From Antitrichia curtipendula (Eukaryota > Streptophyta > Bryopsida > Hypnales > Leucodontaceae), in assembly GCA_951230915.1 (NCBI GenBank), contig OX579636.1:29571567-29635566 (forward strand): a stretch of DNA of 64,000 nucleotides, read 5' to 3'. Below, piece by piece: positions 1 through 11,019 of the stretch (positions are counted from its first letter, which is position 1; the number at the start of each line of letters is the position of its first letter). The translations under genes were made by a program, and so were the position numbers. Below the pieces are notes generated by a model. The model saw nothing but the letters and a program-made list of their open reading frames with translations. It did not search any database and was not told the DNA's origin.

Positions 1-50
1 TCCAGAAATTGTGTAGTCTACATAACAAAGACAAGACCATAGAAATCAAA

Positions 51-76
51 GGCAGTGGCCCTTTTAGTCTCACTGC
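51..76 (-). other. Hairpin just downstream of the ParB/methyltransferase relic
   Basis: Read on the minus strand, 60 nt after the stop at 136-138, this 26-nt stretch has a 6-bp stem (GCAGTG paired with CACTGC) around AGACTAAAAGGG. The same block, with the same loop and a paired change in the stem, lies 25 nt after the stop of the MULE-like relic at 10994-11019. It may be a 3'-UTR structure or a piece of a shared element end. The function is unknown. Confidence 0.5.
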
Positions 77-135
77 AAAACAAGAATGGAAATACAAAAG
101 GTAGCAAACCCTGAGGCAGTGAAACTGCAAAAAGT

Positions 136-3100
136 CTAAGAAGACATACTATCACCACTACAGTCTCTATAGATATCACCAGATCTACAACTGGATTCAG
201 AATCTGAACAATCTGATGGAAACGAAGTATCAACAGCAGCATCTATGTCAAGATACTTTAGGACTCTACGATCTATTCCAAGGCCAGGTTGAGGTGCAAA
301 AGTAGGTCCACTTTTGAGAGAAGCACGTGCCATTGCATCAGTATAGACAGGTAGGGAAAATGACTTCTCAGGGCTATGAAGCAGTCCTGATTGCAAGGCG
401 AAAGTAGGAGTTGGACTTCTCAAGCTTGAGCTGAGTATACAACAAGTCACTGAAGGGATTAGTATATGAAGGAGTGAAAATAAATTTATAGTAATACAAA
501 CTTACTTAAAGCTCCATATTCAAAGCATGATAAAAACTTACTTACAGAATCTATGGCGTGGAACAATGGTCGACTCTGCAATCTCTTCATCCACTAAGAC
601 CTCAGAGGCCTCTCCAGCATCAAGAAGTTGCTTCTTCATAACCTCAGGGACAAAGACCACGATGAGAGGCTCCAGAATGGCCTTGAAGATCAGCTGATCC
701 ACCTCCATGGCCACAAAATGGCGACCAGCCTTTCGACAAGCGTGGACAGAAGCTCCTGTATTAAATCCAAGATTAAGTAAGGAAATGAGAATGAACAAGA
801 AACCTTAATGCATTGATAAAGAGATTTTGAAAGAAGCCTTTACCAGTGGACGCAGTGCAATCAAGCACTATGTCACCAATCATCCAAATCAATGAAATAT
901 TATCCAAATCAACAATCATCCAAATCAATGAAATATTTAAAAAATGAACCAATTCTAAAGTGAGTTCATACCTGTACACGGCACGCTTCACAGCAAGGTC
1001 AGTTTGATTCTGGTTAACGAATGCCTTCGTCTTCGTGTAGGACTCCTTGCCCCTGAAGAAGCCAACGAATCCATGCTCCCAAATCTGATTATGCCAAGCC
1101 TGAATGTATTGGGAGATGGACCTGGGCTTCTGAGCGACATCCATGTTTATCGCCAAGCTGTCGTCCTTGACGCTCTTCGAGAACAGATCAACAGCACCGT
1201 CCTCAAGCTGTGGGAGATGAGAAAATGAAACACGTTGAGAAAGCTCAATGGCTAGGGTTTAGGTGATTAAAGGCAACATCAGCACTGACAAACTATATGT
1301 ATGAAATGAGACGAATGAAGAGTACATCAATCACTAACTCTAGATTTAGGGAGTCAACATATATCACAAATAATAAGGAACTCAAGTATGTGATGACTAT
1401 GCATCCTAATTACTCACCCCTGCCCAAAATGAGGCCTTGTTCAGCCAACCCTCAAAGTCCTTTTTAGTGAATCCCTTAGGAGGGAAGTGAACTGCCCCAC
1501 ATGAGTGAATGCTTGAATTCCAATTTTGAATTCATTGAACTTTGAACTCCGGACTTGCACAAGCAGTTGCAATGAGCTGTAGCTTTTCTAGAGACATCTC
1601 CGGCTTCTTGTTATTACTCCAGTGCTTCGTAATCTGCAACAAGTACAGGGGATGTTAATACATTAAAATCTAAGTATAAGAAGGTATTGCAAAGAAGTCT
1701 TGAGGGGGAAACCGACCTCTTCAAGGAACTTATCACCAAACTTCGGGTTGGCAATAGATAGATACTTGAAGAACTAGCCCTTGAATGATTGATGCTTGAT
1801 CCTAGCTGCAGCTCTCATCGCCGCAGTAACGCTGGCGTCGGTTCTGACCTCTTTAGGTGTCTCATCATAGTACTTTCTTGCCGCATCATCAGAGGCCTCC
1901 CCAATCTCTTGCTGCAGTTGGAAGGGAATAGGTAGCATTAGCTTGGATGACTACGAATTGGTATTAAATAAAGAAATTTTATCAACATACTGAGTGAGTA
2001 GGATTATTACCCTGAAGAGGAGCACAACGAAAACATCGGTTGTCAGAGGATACAATGTCTTCTCGATGTGGGGGCTGTTTACACACCGCTTGTATTCTTC
2101 CTCAGTGAGCCAAGTCTTCAGGCTCTCAAGTGGCATGCACCCAACAGACTTCACACGGTATAGTGTGTGGACCATGCTCGTCTTCACATGCGAGTGCTCA
2201 TTGGACCTGTTGATACATAATGATAGTAAGAAACAAGCATTTTATTGAAATAATAAGAAAATCCAAAAAAATGTAATAAAAATTCTTACTTATTGATGTC
2301 GTGCATGGCGTTCATAAGGAGGGCCACCTTGCCCTTCGTATCGAGGCAAATGCTGTCCACGGAGTAATGCCACTCCCGTTCACTCCTGTGAAGCTGGTCA
2401 ATGTATCCTGTCCATGCCTTGAAACGATGGTTCCCATCGCAAATGAAGAACATACGACCACATAAAAACATGAGATGAGGATCTAAAGACAATTTGGCCT
2501 CAAATTCATCATTAGCTGAGGTCCACTGAGGTCCCTAGTGACTAGTGTCCACATCCTTCACAAGTCGCTCCTCTCCGTTCTCGTTCGTTGTGGATACATA
2601 AAATACGGACGCTCCCGGCCTATATCCATGGGTAAACTCGGCCTCCAACCTCTTGATATCCCGGGCAAGAGTTGGGCGAGCTAATGGCATGTATACCATC
2701 CGACATAGCGGTATCTCGAACCTCGACGCCTCCTTTGGTCTTAACCACATGGCTTCGATGCAATGGATGCTGTTTGACTTCTGCTGGTTACGCAACTCGT
2801 CCTCATTGAGCTTGAATAGGGCCTCCTCTGCCTCATCCTCACTGACATCGATTGCCGTCCGTGGCACGGAGGTGCCCTCTCCAAATGGCTCGAGCTGCAG
2901 GGCATTGTCCCCATCTTGAACCATGTTCTGCCCGACAAATCAAAATAATTAAACAAATTTCAACATGAACCTTGTATGGAAGGACCTTATTGCATTCCTC
3001 TCAATTATACATCCTCACAGTAACGAACATTTATTGGCACATTGGGAATTAGAATACACGAACAACAGATTTTCATAAACACTAGAATCTCATGCCTTTG

Positions 3101-3359
3101 TAGACTGAGTAGGCCAAGATCTTACCTTCGACGGTGATGAAATTCGAGCAGCGAAATCACCTAGGGAGGAACCCTGTACGAAATATAGGAAGCAAAATTA
3201 GAAATTCAGGAGGACATCGAATTCGAGGATATAATTTCAACTTCTGATGAAGGAGTGTCATGTATAGAATCAAATCTCTGATCCATGTTAGGCACTTACT
3301 TGATTTAATGGAGGGCTGATTAGGGCGCGCAGGGGGTCTCCACGTTTCTCTCCTCCGTC
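136..3359 (-). pseudogene. ParB-like plus DNA-methyltransferase-like fusion gene, nine exons, three in-frame stops
   Basis: Minus-strand exons: 3300-3359, 3126-3173, 2290-2927, 2011-2206, 1717-1911, 1418-1633, 844-1207, 546-755 and 136-449. All eight introns (83-210 bp) are GT-AG and the phases join into one frame of 747 codons ending in TAG at 136-138. Exon 2290-2927 encodes a ParB-like region: RMVYMPLARPTLARDIKRL, then FFICDGNHRFKAW with the DGNHR signature of ParB/sulfiredoxin-type domains. Exons 844-1207 and 546-755 join to give DIVLDCTASTG followed by GRHFVAMEVD, matching methyltransferase motif I (glycine loop) and the acidic residue binding S-adenosylmethionine in N6/N4-type DNA methylases. 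I find no DPPY-type catalytic motif, so activity is doubtful. In-frame stops are TAG 2535-2537, TAG 1774-1776 and TGA 1532-1534. A splice acceptor precedes 3359, so the true 5' end lies upstream; ATG 2922-2924 is an internal alternative start. It could instead be a mobile-element gene. Confidence 0.72.
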
Positions 3360-6067
3360 CTGCAATAGAGGTTCCACCACCGTTTTATTTTCGTATTGGG
3401 CATCAGGAAGCAAATAAGAATATCGAATGATTTGGAAATCACAGTGTCTAAGCAAATCATGACCACTGTTCACATTCACAAATGATAATCATAATCACGA
3501 GGCTAATGAAATTAAGAATGCCGAGCATCATCAGAAAATCTAGGCATATACACGAAGGCAGTGCATCACAACGATATCCAGATCGACCCCAGAAATTCTA
3601 TATGGTTCACGAATCCCAAGCACAATCCTCCAAGCACTCCAATTAAAGAAGCTGGGCATATTCAAGAACGCCTTATCCAATCATGAGTTTGTGCATGAAC
3701 AAGAGAAGAGTACAGATATTGAAATCTGAATTTTAACCCTTGAGTTTGTGACCTGTGGAGACAAATTCAGTGCGTAGGTTGAGGTCTTATCTCAACCATA
3801 ATTGATCTGGAAAAACATACAAAACGCAGTATGAAGTTACAGAGTATGAAATATATTATTCGATCTGAAGGAGAGTCCAAGGGCAAAGTAAAAGGCATCA
3901 AGAGTCCTGATTGCAGGACGAAGGAGAGACTATGCAGTTTCGGAAATAAAAGGCAACCAGAATGAAGTAAATTGAATAGGTCTAATATTCAAAGGCAAAC
4001 CCTTTTCCTGTTATACAAGAAGGAACCTAGTCTGCCGTAGCAGATAGTGCCCGATCACTAGCGGCGGTGTCCGATGTCAAAATCAACTTCGACGTCGTCC
4101 AGAATGAGTTAGGTGCTGCGCATGACGGCTCGAAGATTTTCTTGGGACCCCTCGGCACCGAGGCTTACCCAATCGGTGAGCGTGACGACAGCAGAGGCAA
4201 GGCAGGGCGTAACAGAAGCCTAAAGAATCATCACGCCGTATGAAAGATCTGCACACATTCTTGCACAAGACACACCGTTCGCGAAGGATCTTGCTGTCGG
4301 ACGAAGTCAGACGCGCTCACGAGGGCTTTGGATTTCAGAAACTAACAATCTAGGAGGTCTCGCCGGTCAAGTTATGGCAATGATTTCACTCGGAATCCCT
4401 GCCGCTCTTGATGTCGGGCTGGGCATTTTGACATACCTCGGCGGCGAGGCTATCGCGAGCGAAACCTGGGACTTCACCGGAAGTATGAACACTTCTGCGG
4501 TGGTCAGGAATCCAGCTCCAAATCCATTGGAACACCGACCAAAACCAAACGAAACACGTACCTCACTCTCCGCTACCCTGAAGATCTGACCATCTTCAAC
4601 GAATCTCCCAGATGCCCACGAGAATCCGAGAAAAAACGGCAAAAACACCACCTCTGACTCACCGTTTGCGTCTCCAAGATCTGTACGAAATGGAGCCACG
4701 ATCCAGGTCGGAGGCTGTCGATGGAGATCCCTCGGCCACGAGGCTACTTCGACACGAGCACAGGACGTCTTCGCCGGCAGGAAATTCTTGTCGGTTCTCG
4801 CCAGCAGGACGGTTTTGGGAGCTTGACGGCGTCCTCTCCGTGCGACGCGGGGGTTTGGGAAACCCTAAGGTTTGGGCCCAGAGGCTTGCAGCGGCTCAAC
4901 GACAAGTCAATCTCGGTTTACAACCCACGGAGTCCCAATCTTACAGACTCAGGGTTCCAGGAGAATAACGACAAAAAAGACAGAAATCAAAATAGCCTAC
5001 GTTATGCAAGAGTTGGTTTTACAGGAAACGCACTGCCACTCCAAACGTCTGGGGGCGTAGTCTAAAGGTGCTTGGGGCCGGGGCTATATTCAGTAGTTTC
5101 CCGGACATGACGTGAGGCTCGGGCCGTCAGTGGGGGGAACCCAGACCCTAGGCGACGAGCTCCGAGAAAATGGAGATCCCTGGCGAACTACAACACCCTC
5201 GCCTTTGCATGAAAACTCAATAGTTAATAAAGCTGAATCGAAATCAATTTACGTCCTTTGCAATGCAATCCCGACGTCCGCTCCCGCTCCCTCCCGCATT
5301 CCACGAATTTCCCGCAGACTCAAGGCGCACCTCTTTGCCGTTCACAGTCTGGAAGATTGGCAGGAAATGTCAATGTTCAGTTGAAAACCCCATGTTGTCG
5401 CACAGGCCCATGGTTATCCAATTTGGTCGGTGGAGGTTTAGAAAAAACGACCTGCATTTGAATCAGGTGACTCTAACTGTGTAATCTCCCTATATCCGTC
5501 AAGTTAAAGACTAACATATTTTGAATAGACCCATAGTTTCATTCGTTTTAGGTTATGATGGTTGCTTTTCCTTTTCCCAGAGTAGATAACGGCTTCCTGT
5601 CTTTGAACTGGCAGACAAATGCTTAAAATCAATGAACTTTCTTCAGTCGCTCCTCATGTCAAACACATTCAAGCATACGTCGTAACTCAGTAAGACTATC
5701 GGAACTTTAAATGGCCGCAATCCAATATTTATTATAAGAGAACTCCCGGTAAAGGGCTCTTAGTTTGAAGAAGGAATCCATCTTTGAAGCATTCAATCAC
5801 ATGCTTTGGGAATATCATGGCACTGAAAATCCTAATTTCAGGCTAATCCTGCTTACTTTATGATAAGTATTGCATGGACATTCTAAAATCTAATTTGAGC
5901 AAGGAGAATTGATAGAGTTGATTCAAGAAATAAAAAAGGACAATTTCATTGATATTTTTCTACTATAATTCTTGTGGAAGAAGTTGACTCTGACGTCTGT
6001 GCATTATAACCAACTTCTTGACCCCCATATGGATAGAAATTCTCATCATGAATGATATGATACTTAC
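3360..6067. other. No supported gene; probable 5' region of the relic at 136-3359
   Basis: The stretch 4.0-5.4 kb is GC-richer than its surroundings and has short frames on both strands, none with convincing codon structure. Donor-like sites read on the minus strand near 4430 (CGAG|GTATGT) and 4660 (AACG|GTGAGT) could belong to untranslated or 5' exons of the gene at 136-3359, but I cannot join them to it. The part from 5.4 to 6.07 kb is AT-rich and shows nothing I can name. Confidence 0.3.
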
Positions 6068-6387
6068 CTCTGCAATGCATTCCTCAGAGGAAATAGCATT
6101 TTCACGTCTTAGCACCTTTCCTTCACCATCATGTTCCTCAATACTATGAAGGCATGGTTGCAGACATGATCCTGGTGCAAGGTCATGATGGACAGTGTCA
6201 CCTATCTCACTTGGAAACGATAATACCTTGGCAACCGACCCGAACTGAATTTCTCGAACCCTAGATGACTCCCTCTTCACTCTTGATCTCTGCAATACTT
6301 TCCTGCTAGAATATCTAAACCTTGAGCGTCTCCTCCTCTTCTTGGTCTCATTGGACACGAGAGCCTCATCTAACTCATTCATTTGCC
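6068..6387 (-). CDS. Internal exon of an unidentified gene, with a basic patch
   Basis: A 320-bp open stretch has a consensus acceptor (TTTTTGTAG at its 5' end) and donor (GAG|GTAAGT at its 3' end), with phase 2 in and phase 0 out. The peptide starts near QMNELDEALVSNETKK and contains KKRRRRSRFR, a likely nuclear-localisation or nucleic-acid-binding patch, followed by an acidic, soluble stretch. No domain is recognised. I could not find the flanking exons with confidence, so this may be a stranded exon of a decayed gene. It faces away from the MULE-like relic that begins about 1 kb away. Confidence 0.4.
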
Positions 6388-7368
6388 CTACAAAAATGTA
6401 AACTCCTAGCCTCAAATATTATGAGGATGACTCCTAAGACGCCCAACATATATAGTATACTAAGGTGACAGTTGCGCCGAAAATTAGAGGCAATGGATGG
6501 ATGGTAATTATGTCTTCAGTTCTATTGATAGAATATTGACAGATATTTTATACTCCCTCTGTCATGGAACAGAAAACTCGTAATAAATTTTGAATGGTAC
6601 TGGTGTTCTGTAATTTCCTAAAACCTACACTCTAGTGTTTTAGAAAACAGAGAATATGTACCTTTCCTATGTATGAATATACCCACTTCTACTATATAAG
6701 ATAGAAGATCATGAGTTCTTTATCTAATATTATGGTTGAGCTTGTTGGGCTTTAGCTATATTATAAACCCTATTACACTTCGGTACTAAAACCTAAGATA
6801 CATTAGTTGGGGTAATGTCCTCTGTAGTCATTTAATAGAAGAAGTAGTAGTATCAGTCATAATCCTAATTTTCAAGTTATAAATCATAATTTTTATTCTT
6901 TTGAGGAGGTGAATATCAACGGTAACATTGAACTACAAATACACTTTCCCAATATTTGAAATGTTAAGCAGGCTACTCCCTTGATATAGGTACTTCCCTC
7001 AATTATGAATCCTATTCACATTTATCAATTGCAACTTGCAATAAACATCACGGACCTGCATTTGAAAATAACTCTCCATTAGTTGTGTGTTACCAAACTA
7101 AGCTTTCATTCTGACACAACCTCATTTTGGCGACTCCTGCCTTCATTTGCCGTCATATATGTCTTTCTCTTGAAGACTATATCAGGATCACAGCCCTTTA
7201 CATTTGGCCCTTACATGATTAAAGTGGACTCATGGAAATGCTCATAGCACTATTCATGTTCTCAATCTTTCATTTCAACATGGCTGCTCATATTACTTGT
7301 GTCCCTAATCCTAGGTTAGCTTTTATTTAATTCTAATAGTGAAAAGGTTCCATTATCTTTTCCGTTAG
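6388..7368. other. AT-rich spacer upstream of the MULE-like relic
   Basis: No frame of note. The last bases (TTATCTTTTCCGTTAG, ending at 7368) form a good splice acceptor, so a first exon and the promoter of the transposase may lie in or before this stretch. I could not identify them. Confidence 0.35.
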
Positions 7369-10300
7369 GCAATGACGAAGTAGCTCATGTCACCTCTTTG
7401 AGATTGAGTCTGAGGTTCCAGATGAGTGAGGAAATCATGTTTATCGATGAAGAGGTTTACGATGCACAATCTGGAGATCTGATTCACACTATTGTCCAGT
7501 CTCCAGTTTCTGACGGAGCCACCAAGAAATGGTTGCTCAATGCTGGTCGATATCGAGTATACGGCTTGAGTCAGTCAGTCACGGAAACATCCACGGAGTT
7601 CGTCACACCCCACCGGTCGTCCACAGGCCCCGTTCAGGTCACCTCGGCCACACGGGTGAAGTTAGAACATGTTGATGAGTTCATCACAATTCTCAGTGAA
7701 GATTCAGACGGGAACTCTCCAGTAGTACCACTTCCCGTGACTTCTCCATTGGTCAATAGCACTTTTCTTCAGACAAGTTTGAAGTCTCTTTCTCCGTTGA
7801 GTCATCCTTCACCCCTCGTCTTTTCTCAGAAGTGCCTCAGTGTTGTTGATTCCTTGAAGAGGATTTGGGCTATCAAAGGAGTTAGGAATGTCTTCAAGAC
7901 ACTTGATTTTGACACTCTTCACATCCAGAGGGTCAAGTTCCTCCCTCCTACATTTAGTGGAGATGTCATTTCTGAATTATCACCAGTACCAAAGACGGGT
8001 CCATTCCATATGATGCATGGAATGGACAAGCGTCATGATGGTCATGCTTGGACCAAAACAGTGACTTCAAATATTAAAAGTATTGTCAACTTAACATTCC
8101 GCACTTCTACGTGTATTGGCCACCTCCGATGTGACAATCAAGGGTGTGAATACACTACCCGCATTCATCGCACGTCCCAGGTCAATGAGATGGAATGGGA
8201 TGGATTCACTGTGAAGACGTTTCCGGTTGGCCAGTCCGCACCTGCTGGGTCGACACTTGTTTGCAAAATCTGTAAAGTGTCACCAACCTGTGTTGCAACT
8301 TGTGCTGCTAGAGTCTATTATGTCTATGGAGATGCTAACATGACTCGTGCTTGCCTGCATCTGGGAGTTCATGACCATCCTGTAAAAGTGGGTGAAGACC
8401 AGGAGATGAAAGAGAAAACGCGTCAACTCATTGAGGAGCAGGTCGAGAGGACTCCCAAGGCCACTAACTCTACAATCGTCATGGAGGCTAGCAAGGAGCT
8501 CGTCGCTGTGTTACTCATTAATACAGAAGGGGCGCCAGTTCGAAAATTCAATCTGGGGGAGTTAGTCTCTGTTCTCGAGAAGTGCTAGTACATGAGCTCC
8601 CCAAGCATCAAGAACAATGTCACTGCGTTTAGGTACATTTGAAGATTTGGAGTCATGGACGGCATCGCCACACTTAGAGGCTGTAGCCACTGGGCCTACG
8701 TGCAAGAGAACAAGTTTTTGGGACAAGGCTCCGACTCAGACAAGGTATATGTTTTCAAGATGTCGGAGGTGGGGCCCGGATCTGGGGTTCACTTGGTCAA
8801 ACGAATGTAGCCTGGAGGAGATCTGGAGAAATCGTGGATTATATTTGATCACGTCAAAAGGGTCAAGCATTGGACCACCATGGCTTGCCATGTGTATGAC
8901 TCCGTTTATTGTCGAGTCATGACCATTGCGGTGTGTGATATGCAGTCAGAGGATGCTGTTGCTCAGATGGTACTTTGGCAGAATTTGAATGCTGTCATGA
9001 CCAGGCATGGTGTTCCATCACCGAAGTTCAAGGGCTTCATGGCAGACAGCGCGCAAGCAAACTGGAATGCTGTCAGGGTGATTTATGGTAATGGTGATGC
9101 CATGATTCTCATGAAGGACCAAGAGAGGACGTGTCTCTTCCATTGGGCCCAATCCCTTGAAAAGCATACGAAGGCCGATATCCGTGCCGACCTCCAACAC
9201 CAGCACCGTCAACTCTGTAGGCAGTACAAGAATGCAGCTTCAGCTTCAGAATCCGAAACTCTATATCTTGCCATTCGTGCATGGTGGCTCTCCTCGGGGG
9301 CCACATTCGAGGAGGGATTGAACCGTCTGGAGCTCTGATTGGCATTCTGGCACTTCCGCTATCGCCAGTGGGGTGGATTCATGCAGTTGGTAAGTTTGCT
9401 ATTGCTCGTCACTTTTCATATGACACTGTCTTCTCTTTGGGGCATTCCGGTTCATCATTTCTCCCTTTGATTTTCGTCCGTGTCTCGGCGATGTGCAGGA
9501 TCTCATCGAATTGGAGCTTGCTGAGATGCCCTCTTGTAATCTCGCTGAATCAATGCACCACAAATGGAATCAGCAGTCTGGAAACCGAAGTACTGATTTG
9601 TATACTGCTACTGTCGATGATTTCATCCGGGCACTCATGTAGGTTGTCTGATATTACCAATATCTAAAGGGCGACCGCGCTAACACTGGTCCTGGTAAAG
9701 AAGAATTGCAACTTTGCGCTGCCCAACGCACAGCCGAACGAACTGGGGACCCCAAGGTGCTAAACGTTGCTATGGCCAAACTGCCAGGAGCAGAGCTCTT
9801 TTGCACTCGTGACCCTCATTTGGCTGGCGAGGAGGTCTTTGGCTCCCAAAAGCGAAAAGCCGATGTTCCTCTCGGTTTTGAAGGCGAGTCACACCGACCG
9901 GATAAGGTAAACTTCTCTCGTCCACGGATTGCAACCAGGTCAAGCTGAGCTAACCATGCGAGCTGCAGTCTTCCCGATGTAATGGAAGAACTCTCTCCCA
10001 AGCTGCAAGAGGACAAAGCACCCAACAACCAAGACATGACGACCGACGTAGGTAGAGCAAGTCATGTGACTGTTGTACACGAAACTGCTTGTAAGGAGAC
10101 GGATTGGCACATTGCAAGGCTGCCGAAGACCTCAACAAAGGCTTGCTTCGCCCAGCAAGCTATCAACAAGAAGAAGTGCAAGGCCAAGATTGTTCAGTGC
10201 AACAAATCCACTGCAGCCCCCACATACACTGGCGTCATGCAAAACGCTCACAAGAAGAGGCCAGAGACAATAGAGTTCTTCTTTTGCAACGATGACATCG

Positions 10301-10968
10301 AACGCTGTGTCAAAGGTACAAAGCGAAAGTGGGTACAGTCGAGACCGGACATCCCAGAGATATGGCCAGTGAAGATTGGGACCAACCTTTCCAAGAAGGA
10401 AATCCTTGATTTAGAGAGTGCTGGCTTCCAATTACCACAGCGCGCAATCATTTCTCCAGGGAGACTCTTCGGGACGGAAGAGCTTCCCTTTAGCCTTGCT
10501 TCATTTCCCACTCCAGCTAATGCAAATGACTGTCCTAAGACCAGATTAGGTAAGTCCATCCGCAGGAACAACAATGCTCCCAACATTCAGCAGGCCAACA
10601 ACTGTGCGTCCGCTCTCACTTTGAAGGGTCAGATACGTAAGGTGACGATGATTCCTCATCCAGGGTATAGGTGTATTATCACCCTTGATTCTGGAGCTCC
10701 ACCGAAAGTTCAACAGTACCTGATCACCATTGGCACTTTCCCTGAATGCTCTTGTCAAAACATCAAGGATATGACAATAAAGTCTTTGGGCAGATATGGG
10801 AGGTGGGTAACTTGCAAACATCTTTATTTTATTTTTACTGTTATAGGTAGCCTAAAGTCCAAGAGAGATGCTTTCATACATGCACCAACTTTTAGCTTCA
10901 ATGAAGTGAAGCAGATTCTAGAAAGCGGTATCCTAGCTTATCGCATTCCAGAAATTCATCAAATGTAA
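7369..10968 (+). pseudogene. MULE-type transposase with SWIM zinc finger, copy 1
   Basis: Two exons, 7369-9389 and 9499-10968, are separated by a 109-bp intron (GTAAGT...TGTGCAG). Together they keep a single frame of about 1,160 codons. A cysteine/histidine-rich region (about 8110-8400; LVCKICK, CAARVYY) precedes the catalytic-type core: CDMQ with D at 8937-8939, GFMADSAQANW with D at 9045-9047, ERTCLFHWAQ, then after the intron MPSCNLAESMHH with E at 9547-9549. That order fits the D-D-E transposase fold of Mutator-like elements. The C-terminus has C-X-C at 10747-10755 and C-X-H at 10813-10821, a SWIM-type finger. Stops interrupt the frame at 8586, 8640, 8808, 9336, 9640, 9649 and 9946 (three TAG, four TGA, no TAA), and I see no frameshift. 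The diverged copy at 13.1-21.7 kb has Q at the 8808 site, R at 8640 and W at 9336. The first ATG in this exon is 7422, but the acceptor at 7368 implies an upstream exon. The family is assigned from motifs only. Confidence 0.7.
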
Positions 10969-10993
10969 TCCTTATGGAATTCATTAAAAAATG

Positions 10994-11019
10994 GTAGTGA
11001 GACTAAAAGGGCCACTACC
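10994..11019 (+). other. Hairpin just downstream of MULE-like copy 1
   Basis: A 26-nt sequence begins 25 nt after the TAA-type end of the frame at 10968. Its stem is GTAGTG paired with CACTAC around the loop AGACTAAAAGGG. It differs from the hairpin at 51-76 by two bases, which face each other in the stem (T-A here, C-G there). Confidence 0.5.

Noticed and set aside
4367..5484. Several GC-rich frames of 60-118 codons on both strands
   Set aside because: Mutually overlapping, without recognisable domains or a consistent exon structure; more likely CG-rich 5' DNA.
7369..10968. Reassigned TAG/TGA codons (alternative genetic code) or readthrough explaining the many in-frame stops
   Set aside because: The long gene at 32762-36312 has no internal stops and ends in TGA, and stops occur only in transposon-like relics. 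Decay is simpler.
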